A stretch of 23,211 nt of DNA from Demequinaceae bacterium UBA4004 (lineage in GTDB: Bacteria; Actinomycetota; Actinomycetes; Actinomycetales; Demequinaceae), in contig DGBM01000195.1 of assembly GCA_002384765.1 (NCBI GenBank), positions 1 to 23,211 on the forward strand. The letters run 5' to 3'. Positions 16,485 to 23,211 of the stretch are shown one piece after another (position 1 is the stretch's first letter; every line of letters starts with the position of its first letter). Position numbers and translations under genes: made by a program. The notes under the pieces were generated by a model that did not search any database, had not been told where the DNA came from, and was given only the letters and a program-made list of their open reading frames with translations.

Positions 16485-17171
16485 ATGGGGTCAAACATGC
16501 GCAAGCGTTTTCGATTCGCGGCGACGGCCCTGGCCGTCCTCGCTGGCACCGCGCTGGTCGTCTCTCAATACTCCCCGGCCACGGCGACCTCGGACCCGGC
16601 ATCCCAGCTGGATGCCGCCAACCTGCAGCAGGTAGGCCAGGTGGAGGCTGCCGCCCGCACGTTCTTGATCCATCACTGGCAGAACGGTCAACCAGAGCGG
16701 GCGTTGGGCGGAGCCCCTGGTGAGCTGACCCAGATGCCTACCCGCCCTGGCACGGGCGTTTTAGTCGCCCACCCCGACGCTCCTGCCTCCAAGGAGGAGG
16801 CACTCGCGGCGAACAAGCGAGCTGAGGCCAACATGGCCACGGACCTGGCTCATGCGAGCCCCGCGCTGCTCGCACGGGAACAGAGGACCTTAGAGAACCT
16901 CCAAGCCGCCCTCGCGGATCCCAAGCAAAGAATTCAGGGAGCGGGCGTCTCGGAGATCTCGGTGGGTAGGGCAACGTCCTCGGGAAGCCAAGCGACCGTC
17001 GAGGGAACGATGATCAGCTGGACAAGGTTCCAGGTCCAGCAGTCCGATGGCCGATGGATTGAATCCTCGCTCTCGGGCCCAGACGCCTTTTCGGTCGAAC
17101 TTGAGTCAGTGGGTGGAAAGTGGTTCGTCGTCAATGCAGTGGTACGCCCCCTCGAAGGATCAAAGCCGTAA
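16485..17171 (+). CDS. Secreted protein of unknown function, possible accessory domain of the amidase
   Basis: This 228-residue protein has a signal peptide: MRKRF, then a hydrophobic AATALAVLAGTALVV core and a PATATS cleavage region near residues 31-36. A second ATG at 16497 is an equally possible start and gives a cleaner signal peptide. The middle region is helical and Ala/Glu-rich; the C-terminal part (about 150-225) alternates beta-strands and ends with a VELESVGGKWFVVNAVV strand pair. That layout resembles the small NTF2-like module placed before the catalytic domain in single-chain Amidase_6 proteins. This resemblance is by eye only. The 4-bp gap to the amidase gene supports a joint function outside the cell. 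Confidence 0.7.
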   Translation: MGSNMRKRFRFAATALAVLAGTALVVSQYSPATATSDPASQLDAANLQQVGQVEAAARTFLIHHWQNGQPERALGGAPGELTQMPTRPGTGVLVAHPDAPASKEEALAANKRAEANMATDLAHASPALLAREQRTLENLQAALADPKQRIQGAGVSEISVGRATSSGSQATVEGTMISWTRFQVQQSDGRWIESSLSGPDAFSVELESVGGKWFVVNAVVRPLEGSKP

Positions 17172-17953
17172 GCCTGATTCCGGCTGCCCTCCTGAGTACC
17201 CTAGCCGCGGCATGCGACGCTCCGGATCATTCGGTGCCCGCACCGACCCAGGCCCTGATCTTCCGGGTTCGCGAGCTAGCAGGTCCAGCGCGGAGAGACG
17301 CATGCGATCTCCAAACCCGCCAGGTGATCTTGTATGGGAAGCAAACTGTGATGTCGGCTGAAGGAACGGGGTATTTCTACCAACCTGCTACGTTTGCCCG
17401 TCTGCAGATGCACTACTCAGACGGGCATGACCAAGCCACTGTCCGCAACGACAAAGTGTGGCTCCAGTCTGATGCCGGTGTCACTCAGTGGCGGTTAGCA
17501 CCCCAGCCAGCTGGGGCTTCCATTCCGGCGCAGCTGCTGGCGCCAGGCACGGACGCGACGATGATCGCGGACGTTTATCGAGCACTATCGGATGCTCCTT
17601 CCAGCGCGCAGCCGCGCCTAGTCACTGTGGTGCTCGAGGATGGCACTCGGGGCCGACTGTACGCTCTGGACATCCCCCTGCCGCAGTTGGCAAAGGCTTC
17701 GCCGGGAAATGCGATTGTCTGGACAGCGTACATGAAGGAGGGATTCCACTCACTGAAAGTCCGCGTCACCGAGCCTTCGGGTGACGGCACAGTCGTGCAG
17801 TTCTCTCTCCCTGTCTACGACCGAGCCAAGAAGCAGCCGGGACTCGGTCAGGGTGACGACGCCTTCGCGGTTGACATTCAAGCGTCATGTTCATGGAAGG
17901 CGCGAACACCGCAACACGAGGTACTCCCCACGCTGGGGGTCCCGACCGGATGA
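17120..17953 (+). CDS. Probable lipoprotein of unknown function
   Basis: This 277-residue protein starts at GTG 17120, overlapping the previous gene by 52 bp. The N-terminus has a basic region (RRIK), a hydrophobic SLIPAALLSTLAA core and the lipobox LAAAC with Cys32, so it is probably lipid-anchored on the outer face of the membrane. The mature part is mainly beta-strand, with phrases such as YFYQPATFARLQMHYSDG, VWLQSDAGVTQWRLA and LYALDIPLPQLAKASPGNAIVW, loosely reminiscent of LolA/LppX-like actinobacterial lipoproteins; I would not assign it to that family without a search. Its stop overlaps the start of the next gene (ATGA). Confidence 0.7.
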   Translation: MVRRQCSGTPPRRIKAVSLIPAALLSTLAAACDAPDHSVPAPTQALIFRVRELAGPARRDACDLQTRQVILYGKQTVMSAEGTGYFYQPATFARLQMHYSDGHDQATVRNDKVWLQSDAGVTQWRLAPQPAGASIPAQLLAPGTDATMIADVYRALSDAPSSAQPRLVTVVLEDGTRGRLYALDIPLPQLAKASPGNAIVWTAYMKEGFHSLKVRVTEPSGDGTVVQFSLPVYDRAKKQPGLGQGDDAFAVDIQASCSWKARTPQHEVLPTLGVPTG

Positions 17954-18336
17954 ACAGTGCAAGGGTGCCTCGATGGGTGGTGGCCGGAGTCGTCATTCTT
18001 GGGCTCGGCGCCGTGGGGTTTACCCGGGCGGCCATCCATCGGTCCAGTCCCACCGACAACGCCTTCGCCTCTTGCGATGCCTACGTGCACTCGGGCGTTG
18101 GCAATCCGAATGTCGCCGTGAAGCAGCGCCGCACAAATCTGCAGGAGGCAGCAGATCGAGCGAATCGGGCAGCCGACGGTGACGGGTCTTGGGCGGGTCT
18201 CGCTAGCTCGATGAGGACCATCGATGCCGCGTACCAGCGTCATGGCTATGCGCCCGTGTCCCTAAAGCAAGTGGTCGATCCGACCACCATCGCGTTGGTG
18301 CTTCAGGCGTGCCAAGCCGCAGACCCGAACCCATAG
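17950..18336 (+). CDS. Small membrane-anchored protein of unknown function
   Basis: This 128-residue protein has a single N-terminal membrane segment (WVVAGVVILGLGAVGFT, about residues 9-25) and an extracytoplasmic helical part of about 100 residues (NLQEAADRANRAADGDGSWA, then a SSMRTIDAAYQRHGY segment). Two extracytoplasmic cysteines (in FASCDAY and LQACQA) might form a disulfide. The ATG at 17950 is chosen because it overlaps the lipoprotein stop in ATGA with a GGGGG stretch just upstream; an earlier ATG at 17887 would lie inside the preceding gene. It is the last gene of the exported cluster. Confidence 0.65.
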   Translation: MNSARVPRWVVAGVVILGLGAVGFTRAAIHRSSPTDNAFASCDAYVHSGVGNPNVAVKQRRTNLQEAADRANRAADGDGSWAGLASSMRTIDAAYQRHGYAPVSLKQVVDPTTIALVLQACQAADPNP

Positions 18337-18866
18337 ACTGAAGTTCTGGCCTGCCGGTCGTGGGGTGCGCTCTCGCACCTGTTGCGCGACGCGGGACTGC
18401 TGCACGAATGGGCGACAGGTGGAATCAGGCCGGATTTATGGCGAATTGGGCAGGTCTCCCGCGCGTTTGTCGTAGCCGCTGTCCGTTGGCCCTGCAGGGA
18501 GAAGGCGCAACGCCACGGTCGCAGGCGTCCCAAAGTCTCTGGCGAGGAAGGGCACGCGGTCGTGGTGGCGGGACGAGAGACAGGGTGCCACCCGCGCCCT
18601 CCATAAAGCCATGGAGATCGAAAGGCATCACACCGCCGCGAGCGAACGAGGCTCAAGAGGGCTCAAGAGAGCTACGCAGAGCAGCGAGTTCCAGCCAGGG
18701 AGGGTTGCGTGCCATATGGGGTTCTACGCTCCATGCATGATCGGCAACCGTCAGACCTGACTCGTGCCACTTGAGGGCTGATGGTGGGTTCGGTCGGCGT
18801 TTGTGCTGGTCAACGGCGTGAGCTCGAGCGAAATGACGTACCCCGCTGGTCGGTAGGGTCGGGGTC
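18337..18866. other. Gene-poor stretch between the exported cluster and the IS transposase
   Basis: These 530 bp hold no confident gene. From about 18343 to 18605 the plus strand has an open frame containing SWGALSHLLRDAGLLHEW, a basic KAQRHGRRRPK run and an end at TAA, but only a TTG start (18382) and no good ribosome binding site; it may be a gene remnant. A 10-bp unit GGCTCAAGAG is repeated in tandem at 18650-18669. The left end of the IS should lie between about 18740 and 18866, but its terminal repeat cannot be verified because the right IS end is not in the window. Confidence 0.4.
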
Positions 18867-20075
18867 GTGGTGTTCATTCGGAAGTCGGCTGGCCGTTCGG
18901 GCGCCACGAAGGTCCAGATCGCCGAGCGGCGCGGCGGTCGCAACCACATCCTTGAGCACGTCGGCACGGCACGCTCGGAAGCCGAGCTCGCGGTCCTGAT
19001 GGCCGAGGCCAAGCGGAGGCTGCGGCCCGGCCAGGAGGCCCTCGAGCTGGAGGTGCCGGGCCTGGCGTCTCAGGGCCGGACGGGAGTCATCACCGGTCGG
19101 CGGTCCGCGCTGCTTTGGCACGTGCTGACCGGCGTGTACGCCCGTCTCGGGTTCGACGCCCTCGATGACGCGGCGTTCGCGCAGCTGGTGCTGGCCCGGA
19201 TCATCGAGCCGACGTCCAAGGCCGACTCGCTGCGGGTGCTCGACGAGATCGGCGTCGAGCATGCGTCGCTGCGCACCATGTTCCGCTCGCTGCGGCGAGC
19301 CGCGCTGGGCGACTACCGCGACCAGATCGCGACCGCGTGCTTCACCCACGCCGCGGCCCACGGGGATGTCTCGCTGTGTCTCTACGACGTAACCACCCTG
19401 TACTTCGAGGCCGAGCAGGAGGACGAGCTGCGCAAGGTCGGCTACTCGAAGGAACGGCGCGTCGACCCGCAGATCGTCGTCGGCCTGCTGGTGGACCGCC
19501 GAGGGTTCCCGCTGGAGATCGGCTGCTGGGAGGGCAACACGGCAGAGACGACCACGATGATCCCGATCATCCGCCAGTTCCAGGCCCGCCACTCGCTGTC
19601 CGACCTGGTCGTTGTGGCCGACGCCGGGATGCTGTCCGCCGGGAACCTCAAGGACCTCGACGAGGCCGGGCTGCGGTTCATCGTCGGCTCCCGCGCGACG
19701 AAGGCCCCAGCCGACCTCGCGTCGCACTTCCGCTGGCACGGGGACGCGTTCACCGACGGGCAGGTCGTCGACACGATCACCCCACGAGTGGCCACCAAGA
19801 CCGCGACCGCGGTCAACGACGAGAAGAAGAAGGCCGAGCCGATCTGGGACCCGGCCGTCCATTCGAAGTCGTGGCGGGCGGTCTGGGCCTACTCCCGCAA
19901 ACGTGCCGTCCGCGACGGCAAGACCATCACCCTGCAGGAGAACCGGGCCAAGGCCGTCGTCGCCGGCGAGAAAGCCGCCCGCACCCCACGCTTCGTCACC
20001 ACCAAGAGCGGGACCCAGACTCTGGACGAGGCCTCCCTCGCCCGGGCCCGGCGCGTGGCCGGCCTGAAGGGTTAT
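18867..20075 (+). pseudogene. IS1634-type transposase gene, interrupted by the RIT element
   Basis: The first 403 residues are a normal DDE transposase of the IS1634/IS1549 type. Catalytic aspartates are visible as Asp174 in LYDVTTLYFE and Asp252 in VVADAGMLS. The family continues beyond a GLKGY-like segment with a C-terminal part holding the catalytic glutamate (in a W-x-VE-x-x-FR context). Here homology stops at GLKGY (residues 399-403), exactly where the 32-bp terminal repeat of the RIT element begins. The frame then runs 28 unrelated residues to a TAA at 20160-20162 contributed by the RIT end. The product lacks the third catalytic residue and should be inactive. The start is GTG at 18867. 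Confidence 0.88.
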
Positions 20076-20098
20076 GCCGATGTCGGGGTTATGCCGAC
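20067..20098 (+). repeat. Left terminal inverted repeat of the RIT element
   Basis: This 32-bp repeat matches the reverse complement of 23180-23211 at every base. It contains two direct copies of GGGTTATGCCGA (20069-20080 and 20086-20097) separated by TGTCG. The first nine bases also encode the Lys-Gly-Tyr of the interrupted transposase. Confidence 0.95.
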
Positions 20099-20153
20099 CA
20101 ACAGCGCATCGCTCGCATCGTCGCTGCTGAGCGCGTCGTCCTGGCTCAGGTTG

Positions 20154-20164
20154 TCGGCATAATC
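20154..20164 (-). repeat. Left internal inverted copy of the RIT end motif
   Basis: The sequence TCGGCATAATC is the reverse complement of GATTATGCCGA, the same core as in the terminal repeats with one base changed. It lies 56 bp inside the second terminal copy and faces it. An equivalent copy exists at the right end (23123-23133), so it is likely a recombinase- or regulator-binding site. Confidence 0.7.
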
Positions 20165-20223
20165 GCGGGGCTTCCTGCGGGTGGGGAGGCTGGCCTTCCT
20201 GACTCAAGGAAGGAGTTGCCCGC

Positions 20224-21162
20224 ATGAGCGGTGACGGTGTGGAAGGTCCCGACGGGTGTCGGGTGCGTGTCGAGGACGCGCTGAGAGAGTTCGGCGACTT
20301 CCTGATGGCCGGCAAGGCGGTGGCGGTGGCCACGAGGGAGTGCTATCTGCGCCATGTTCGGACGTTCCTGTCCGAGCTGGCCGACCGGTCGGGTGTCGTT
20401 GACCTGCAAGCCGTTTCGGCAGTGGACGTGCGGTCGTATGTGACGGATCGTGGTGACCGGTACGCGCCGGAGTCGTTGAAGCTGACCGCCACCGCGGTCA
20501 GGTCGTTCCTGAGGTTCGCGTGGATGTCCGGCTGGACGGGCAGGGACCTGACCGGCGCCGTCGGGACGGTGGTGACCCACCGGTCGGGCCGGCTGCCCAA
20601 GGCGCTCACCGCCGAACAGCTGCGGCGGTTGCTGGCCAGCCCGGATCGCCGCACGCTCACGGGCGTTCGGGACTACGCGCTGCTATTGCTGCTGTCCCGG
20701 CTGGGACTGCGTGCGGGCGAGGCCGCCGGGTTGCGACTGGACGATATCGATTGGCACGCGGGGACGATCACCGCGACGGTCAAGGGCGGGGGCAGGCTGA
20801 CCCTGCCGATCCCGCACGACGTCGGCCAGGCCCTCGTTGACTACCTGCAGCGGCGCGCCACGACTGTCGGCTACCGCCAGGTGTTCCTGCAGGTCCGTGG
20901 CGGGCCGAAGCCGATGACCAGGTGCGCGGTGACCGAGGTCGTGTCCCGGCATGCCGTCGCCGCGGGACTGGGGACGGTACATGCCCACCGGCTGCGCCAC
21001 TCCGCGGCCCGCGCCGTGCTGGCCGCGGGCGGCACCTTGGTCGAGGTCGGTGAGCTCCTCGGCCACAGCACCGTCCAGGTCACCATGGCCTACGCGTCGT
21101 TCGACCTGGGCTCGTTGGCCGTGCTGGCCCGGCCGTGGCCGACGGAGGCCGGCGATGACTGA
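20224..21162 (+). CDS. ritA: RIT recombinase A (tyrosine recombinase, first of three)
   Basis: This 312-residue XerC/D-like recombinase has a SAM-like N-terminal core-binding domain (about 14-115) and a complete catalytic domain: Arg163 in LGLRAGE, Lys187 in VKGGG, His255 and Arg258 in HRLRHS, His281 in LGHST and nucleophile Tyr290 nine residues later. The start ATG at 20224 follows AAGGAAGGAG at about 9 nt. It overlaps the second recombinase gene by 8 bp. In RIT elements the three recombinases come from three distinct subfamilies in a fixed order and are thought to act together; their individual roles are not settled. The label A is given by order. Confidence 0.9.
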   Translation: MSGDGVEGPDGCRVRVEDALREFGDFLMAGKAVAVATRECYLRHVRTFLSELADRSGVVDLQAVSAVDVRSYVTDRGDRYAPESLKLTATAVRSFLRFAWMSGWTGRDLTGAVGTVVTHRSGRLPKALTAEQLRRLLASPDRRTLTGVRDYALLLLLSRLGLRAGEAAGLRLDDIDWHAGTITATVKGGGRLTLPIPHDVGQALVDYLQRRATTVGYRQVFLQVRGGPKPMTRCAVTEVVSRHAVAAGLGTVHAHRLRHSAARAVLAAGGTLVEVGELLGHSTVQVTMAYASFDLGSLAVLARPWPTEAGDD

Positions 21163-22120
21163 CGACCTGACCGTTCTGGTCGGCGAGTACATGGCCTTCC
21201 GCGCGGCCCGCGGGTTCCAGCCGAACCCGAAGGTCGAACACCTGCTCACCCAGTTCGTCGCCTCCCTGCCGCAGTCCGCGCCCGAGCGAGGCGACGGGCG
21301 GCTATTCACCAACGGTCAGGCCCTGGCGTGGGCGCACGCGCCCGCCGGAGGGTCCCCGGCGTGGCTGTCCGACCGGCTGTCCGCCGTCCGGCAGTTCGCG
21401 GCCTTCCTGGCCGGGTCCGGCCTGCCAGTCGACGTGCCGGCCGTCCGTCAAGGGGTCGGCGGGTCCCGGCGCGCCACGCCGTACCTGTACACCGGCGCGG
21501 ACATCCGAGCGCTGATGTCGGCCGCCGATGACCTGTTCACGCCGCTCAAGGCGGCCACCTTGAAGACCTTGACTGGGCTGCTGGCGGTCACCGGGATGCG
21601 GATCGGGGAGGCGCTCCGGCTCACCATCGGCGACCTCGACCTGGACGAGGGGGTCATCGTCATCACGCAGGCCAAGTACGGCCGGCAACGCATCGTCCTG
21701 CTCGAGGCTACCTCCCGTCAGGCGATCACCGGCTACCTGCACCTGCCGGTCCGCCACCGGCTCGGGACCACGCCGGAGCGGCCAGTCTTCGTCACGTTCA
21801 AGGGCACCGCCCTGGCCTACCGGACCGCGCAGGGCGCCTTCCACCAGATGACCCAGCGCGCCTCCCTGCCAGCCCGGGCCGGGGCCCGGCCACGCCAGCA
21901 CGACCTGCGCCACACCTTCGCGACCCAGTCCATGATCGACGCGTACCGGCAGGGACGGGACCCGGCTAGGACGCTGACCCTGCTGTCGGTCTGGCTCGGA
22001 CACGCCAACCCGGCGGACACCTACTGGTACCTGCAGGCCGCGCCCGAGGTCGCAGCCCTCGCGGCCCTACGGCTCGAGCCCGGCCTCGACGATCGCGTGG
22101 TCGAAAGCGAGGAGTCATGA
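21155..22120 (+). CDS. ritB: RIT recombinase B (tyrosine recombinase, second of three)
   Basis: This 321-residue recombinase begins at ATG 21155, inside the end of the first gene, with GGAGG about 7 nt before it. A longer frame from 20951 would sit within the first recombinase and is rejected. Catalytic residues are Arg149 in TGMRIGE, Lys174 in QAKYGRQR, His249 and Arg252 in HDLRHT, His283 in LGHAN, and Tyr292 in DTYWYLQ (Tyr290 is a less likely alternative by spacing). Its core-binding region is unlike that of its neighbours, consistent with three diverged subfamilies rather than tandem duplication. It overlaps the third gene by 4 bp. Confidence 0.9.
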   Translation: MTDDLTVLVGEYMAFRAARGFQPNPKVEHLLTQFVASLPQSAPERGDGRLFTNGQALAWAHAPAGGSPAWLSDRLSAVRQFAAFLAGSGLPVDVPAVRQGVGGSRRATPYLYTGADIRALMSAADDLFTPLKAATLKTLTGLLAVTGMRIGEALRLTIGDLDLDEGVIVITQAKYGRQRIVLLEATSRQAITGYLHLPVRHRLGTTPERPVFVTFKGTALAYRTAQGAFHQMTQRASLPARAGARPRQHDLRHTFATQSMIDAYRQGRDPARTLTLLSVWLGHANPADTYWYLQAAPEVAALAALRLEPGLDDRVVESEES

Positions 22121-23124
22121 CAGGCCCGCGAGCACTGAACTCCCTTGCGCCGGTGCTGCAGGAGTACTTCACCTCCTACCTGATCACCCAACGCGCCATG
22201 AGCGATGCGACGATCCGCACCTACCGCGACACGTGGCGGCTGTTCCTGCGCTTCCTGGCCGAGGCCCGTCAGGTGCCCGCCCATCAGCTCGCCATCACCG
22301 ACGTGGACGCCGCCTCCGTCCTCGCCTTCCTCGAACACCTGGAAACCTCGCGGGGCAACAGTGCGGCGACCAGGAATCTGCGGCTTGCCGCGATCAAGTC
22401 CGTGATGGCCTTCCACGCCACCAAGGCGCCCGAGCACCTGGACGTCGCCGCCCGGATCCACGCCATCCCGGTCAAGAAGAAGCCCAAGCCGCAACCGACG
22501 TTCCTGACCAGCCTCGAGGCCCAGGCGCTGCTGGACGCGATCGGCACCGACACGTGGACAGGCCGAAGGGACCGGGCGATGTTCACCCTCGCCGTCCAAA
22601 CCGGGCTCCGGCTCAGCGAGCTCACCGGACTGCGCACCGCCAGCCTCCACCTCGGCGCCGGCCCCCATGTCGCCTGCACCGGCAAGGGTCGCAAGAGGCG
22701 CACCACACCACTGACAACGGCCACCGCAGCCGTACTGACCGGGTACCTCCACGAACGGCAGGCACGTCCGGGTGACGCGCTCTTCCCGACCCCGCAGGGC
22801 CGAGCGCTGTCGCCGGACGCGGTGCAGCAACGCCTGTCGGTGTACGTGGCCCGAGCCGTGGCCAGCTGTCCCGAGCTGGCCGGCAAGAACATCACGGTCC
22901 ACACCCTGCGGCACACGGCGGCCATGCGATTCCTCGAGGCAGGGATCGATGCCGCCGTCATCGCCCTGTGGCTCGGTCATGAGTCCATCGCGACGACAAG
23001 CATGTACCTGCACGCCGACCTGAACATCAAACGAGCCGCGCTCGAACGGACTCGGCATCCCAACACCCCCGCAGGCGAGTACCACCCGGACGACCCGCTG
23101 CTCGCCTGGCTCCAGAGCCTGTGA
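22117..23124 (+). CDS. ritC: RIT recombinase C (tyrosine recombinase, third of three)
   Basis: This 335-residue recombinase starts at an ATGA overlap with the second gene. An N-terminal core-binding domain (about 8-105, including SDATIRTYRDTWRLFLRFL) is followed by the catalytic domain with Arg165 in TGLRLSE, a lysine in GKGRKRR (190-193), His262 and Arg265 in HTLRHT, His288 in LGHES and nucleophile Tyr297 in MYLH. The last bases of the TGA stop are part of the right internal repeat (23123-23133), so coding sequence and element end are packed without spare DNA. Confidence 0.9.
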   Translation: MTGPRALNSLAPVLQEYFTSYLITQRAMSDATIRTYRDTWRLFLRFLAEARQVPAHQLAITDVDAASVLAFLEHLETSRGNSAATRNLRLAAIKSVMAFHATKAPEHLDVAARIHAIPVKKKPKPQPTFLTSLEAQALLDAIGTDTWTGRRDRAMFTLAVQTGLRLSELTGLRTASLHLGAGPHVACTGKGRKRRTTPLTTATAAVLTGYLHERQARPGDALFPTPQGRALSPDAVQQRLSVYVARAVASCPELAGKNITVHTLRHTAAMRFLEAGIDAAVIALWLGHESIATTSMYLHADLNIKRAALERTRHPNTPAGEYHPDDPLLAWLQSL

Positions 23125-23133
23125 TTATGCCGA
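23123..23133 (+). repeat. Right internal inverted copy of the RIT end motif
   Basis: GATTATGCCGA is the mirror partner of the copy at 20154-20164. It lies 47 bp inside the right terminal repeat, faces it, and overlaps the last two bases of the third recombinase stop codon. Confidence 0.7.
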
Positions 23134-23179
23134 TGACCACAGCCCGGCCACGGCCCCCACCAACGATCCCCAGCCCTCT

Positions 23180-23211
23180 GTCGGCATAACCCCGACATCG
23201 GCATAACCCTT
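23180..23211 (-). repeat. Right terminal inverted repeat of the RIT element
   Basis: This is the exact reverse complement of 20067-20098, with two direct TCGGCATAACCC copies at 23181-23192 and 23198-23209 separated by CGACA. It finishes at the last base of the window, so the repeat could extend further. Confidence 0.95.

Larger units (their letters stand above)
20067..23211 (+). mobile_element. Recombinase-in-trio (RIT) element with perfect 32-bp terminal inverted repeats
   Basis: The element is about 3.1 kb and consists of three overlapping tyrosine recombinase genes and little else, the defining layout of RIT elements. Perfect inverted repeats bound it: 20067-20098 on the left and 23180-23211 on the right. 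It sits inside an IS1634-type transposase gene. The window ends on the last base of the right repeat, so flanking target duplication cannot be checked. All three recombinases keep full catalytic residues and intact reading frames, and the ends are identical, so the insertion is probably recent and may be active. Confidence 0.92.

Noticed and set aside
7852..18336. A prophage
   Set aside because: There are no capsid, portal, terminase, tail or lysis genes. The primase and VirD4 coupling protein favour a conjugative or mobilizable element. The secreted amidase has a signal peptide and exported neighbours, unlike a phage lysin cassette.
20067..20164. A CRISPR array, because a short motif recurs
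   Set aside because: Only three copies per end, 11-12 bp long, in mixed orientation and with unequal spacing; they fit recombinase sites at element ends.
18810..20333. A 507-codon minus-strand frame across the transposase
   Set aside because: It is antisense to a recognisable transposase, crosses the RIT junction and shows no protein family signature.
20951..21154. An N-terminal extension of the second RIT recombinase
   Set aside because: The extra segment would lie within the catalytic domain of the first recombinase in another frame; the ATG at 21155 has a GGAGG site and starts the recombinase fold.

Overview
The window is high-GC DNA with abundant GTG starts and strong GGAGG-type ribosome binding sites. 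A biotin-dependent acyl-CoA carboxylase with a fused biotin carboxylase/carrier subunit sits beside a BioY transporter. Together these point to an actinobacterium, perhaps a relative of Nocardioides; the genus is a guess from style, not a measured match.

Positions 1-7530 are host metabolism. A divergent locus has an acyl-CoA carboxylase operon running left (carboxyltransferase 1864-3462, then biotin carboxylase plus biotin carrier, cut by the left window edge). An AMP-forming acyl-CoA synthetase runs right (3631-5271), followed by the biotin transporter bioY (5423-6013) and a thiolase (6352-7530). Read together: an acid is activated to its CoA ester, carboxylated with biotin as cofactor, and eventually cleaved thiolytically, with BioY supplying biotin. 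The 168-bp divergent intergenic region carries two copies of one 20-bp palindrome (TAGTGA-N8-TCACTA). One lies between the -35 and -10 of the synthetase promoter and the other just upstream of the carboxylase start, so one repressor probably controls both directions.

Positions 7852-15383 are the end of an integrative mobile element, all transcribed leftward: VirD4-type coupling protein, two unknown proteins, a DnaG-like primase, two more unknown proteins (one with a helix-turn-helix), excisionase, and tyrosine integrase. Several starts and stops overlap by 4 bp. No relaxase or VirB4 is visible, so the element is either mobilizable or continues beyond the window.

Positions 15854-18336 are a rightward cluster of four genes for exported or membrane proteins: a secreted Amidase_6-type papain-like hydrolase, a secreted protein, a lipoprotein and a small membrane-anchored protein. 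I do not recognise this as a described system.

Positions 18867-23211 are nested mobile DNA. An IS1634-type transposase gene is interrupted at a Gly-Leu-Lys-Gly-Tyr segment by a recombinase-in-trio (RIT) element: three overlapping tyrosine recombinase genes bounded by perfect 32-bp inverted repeats at 20067-20098 and 23180-23211. Each end holds two direct 12-bp repeats and a third, inverted, internal copy of the same core. The window stops at the last base of the right repeat.
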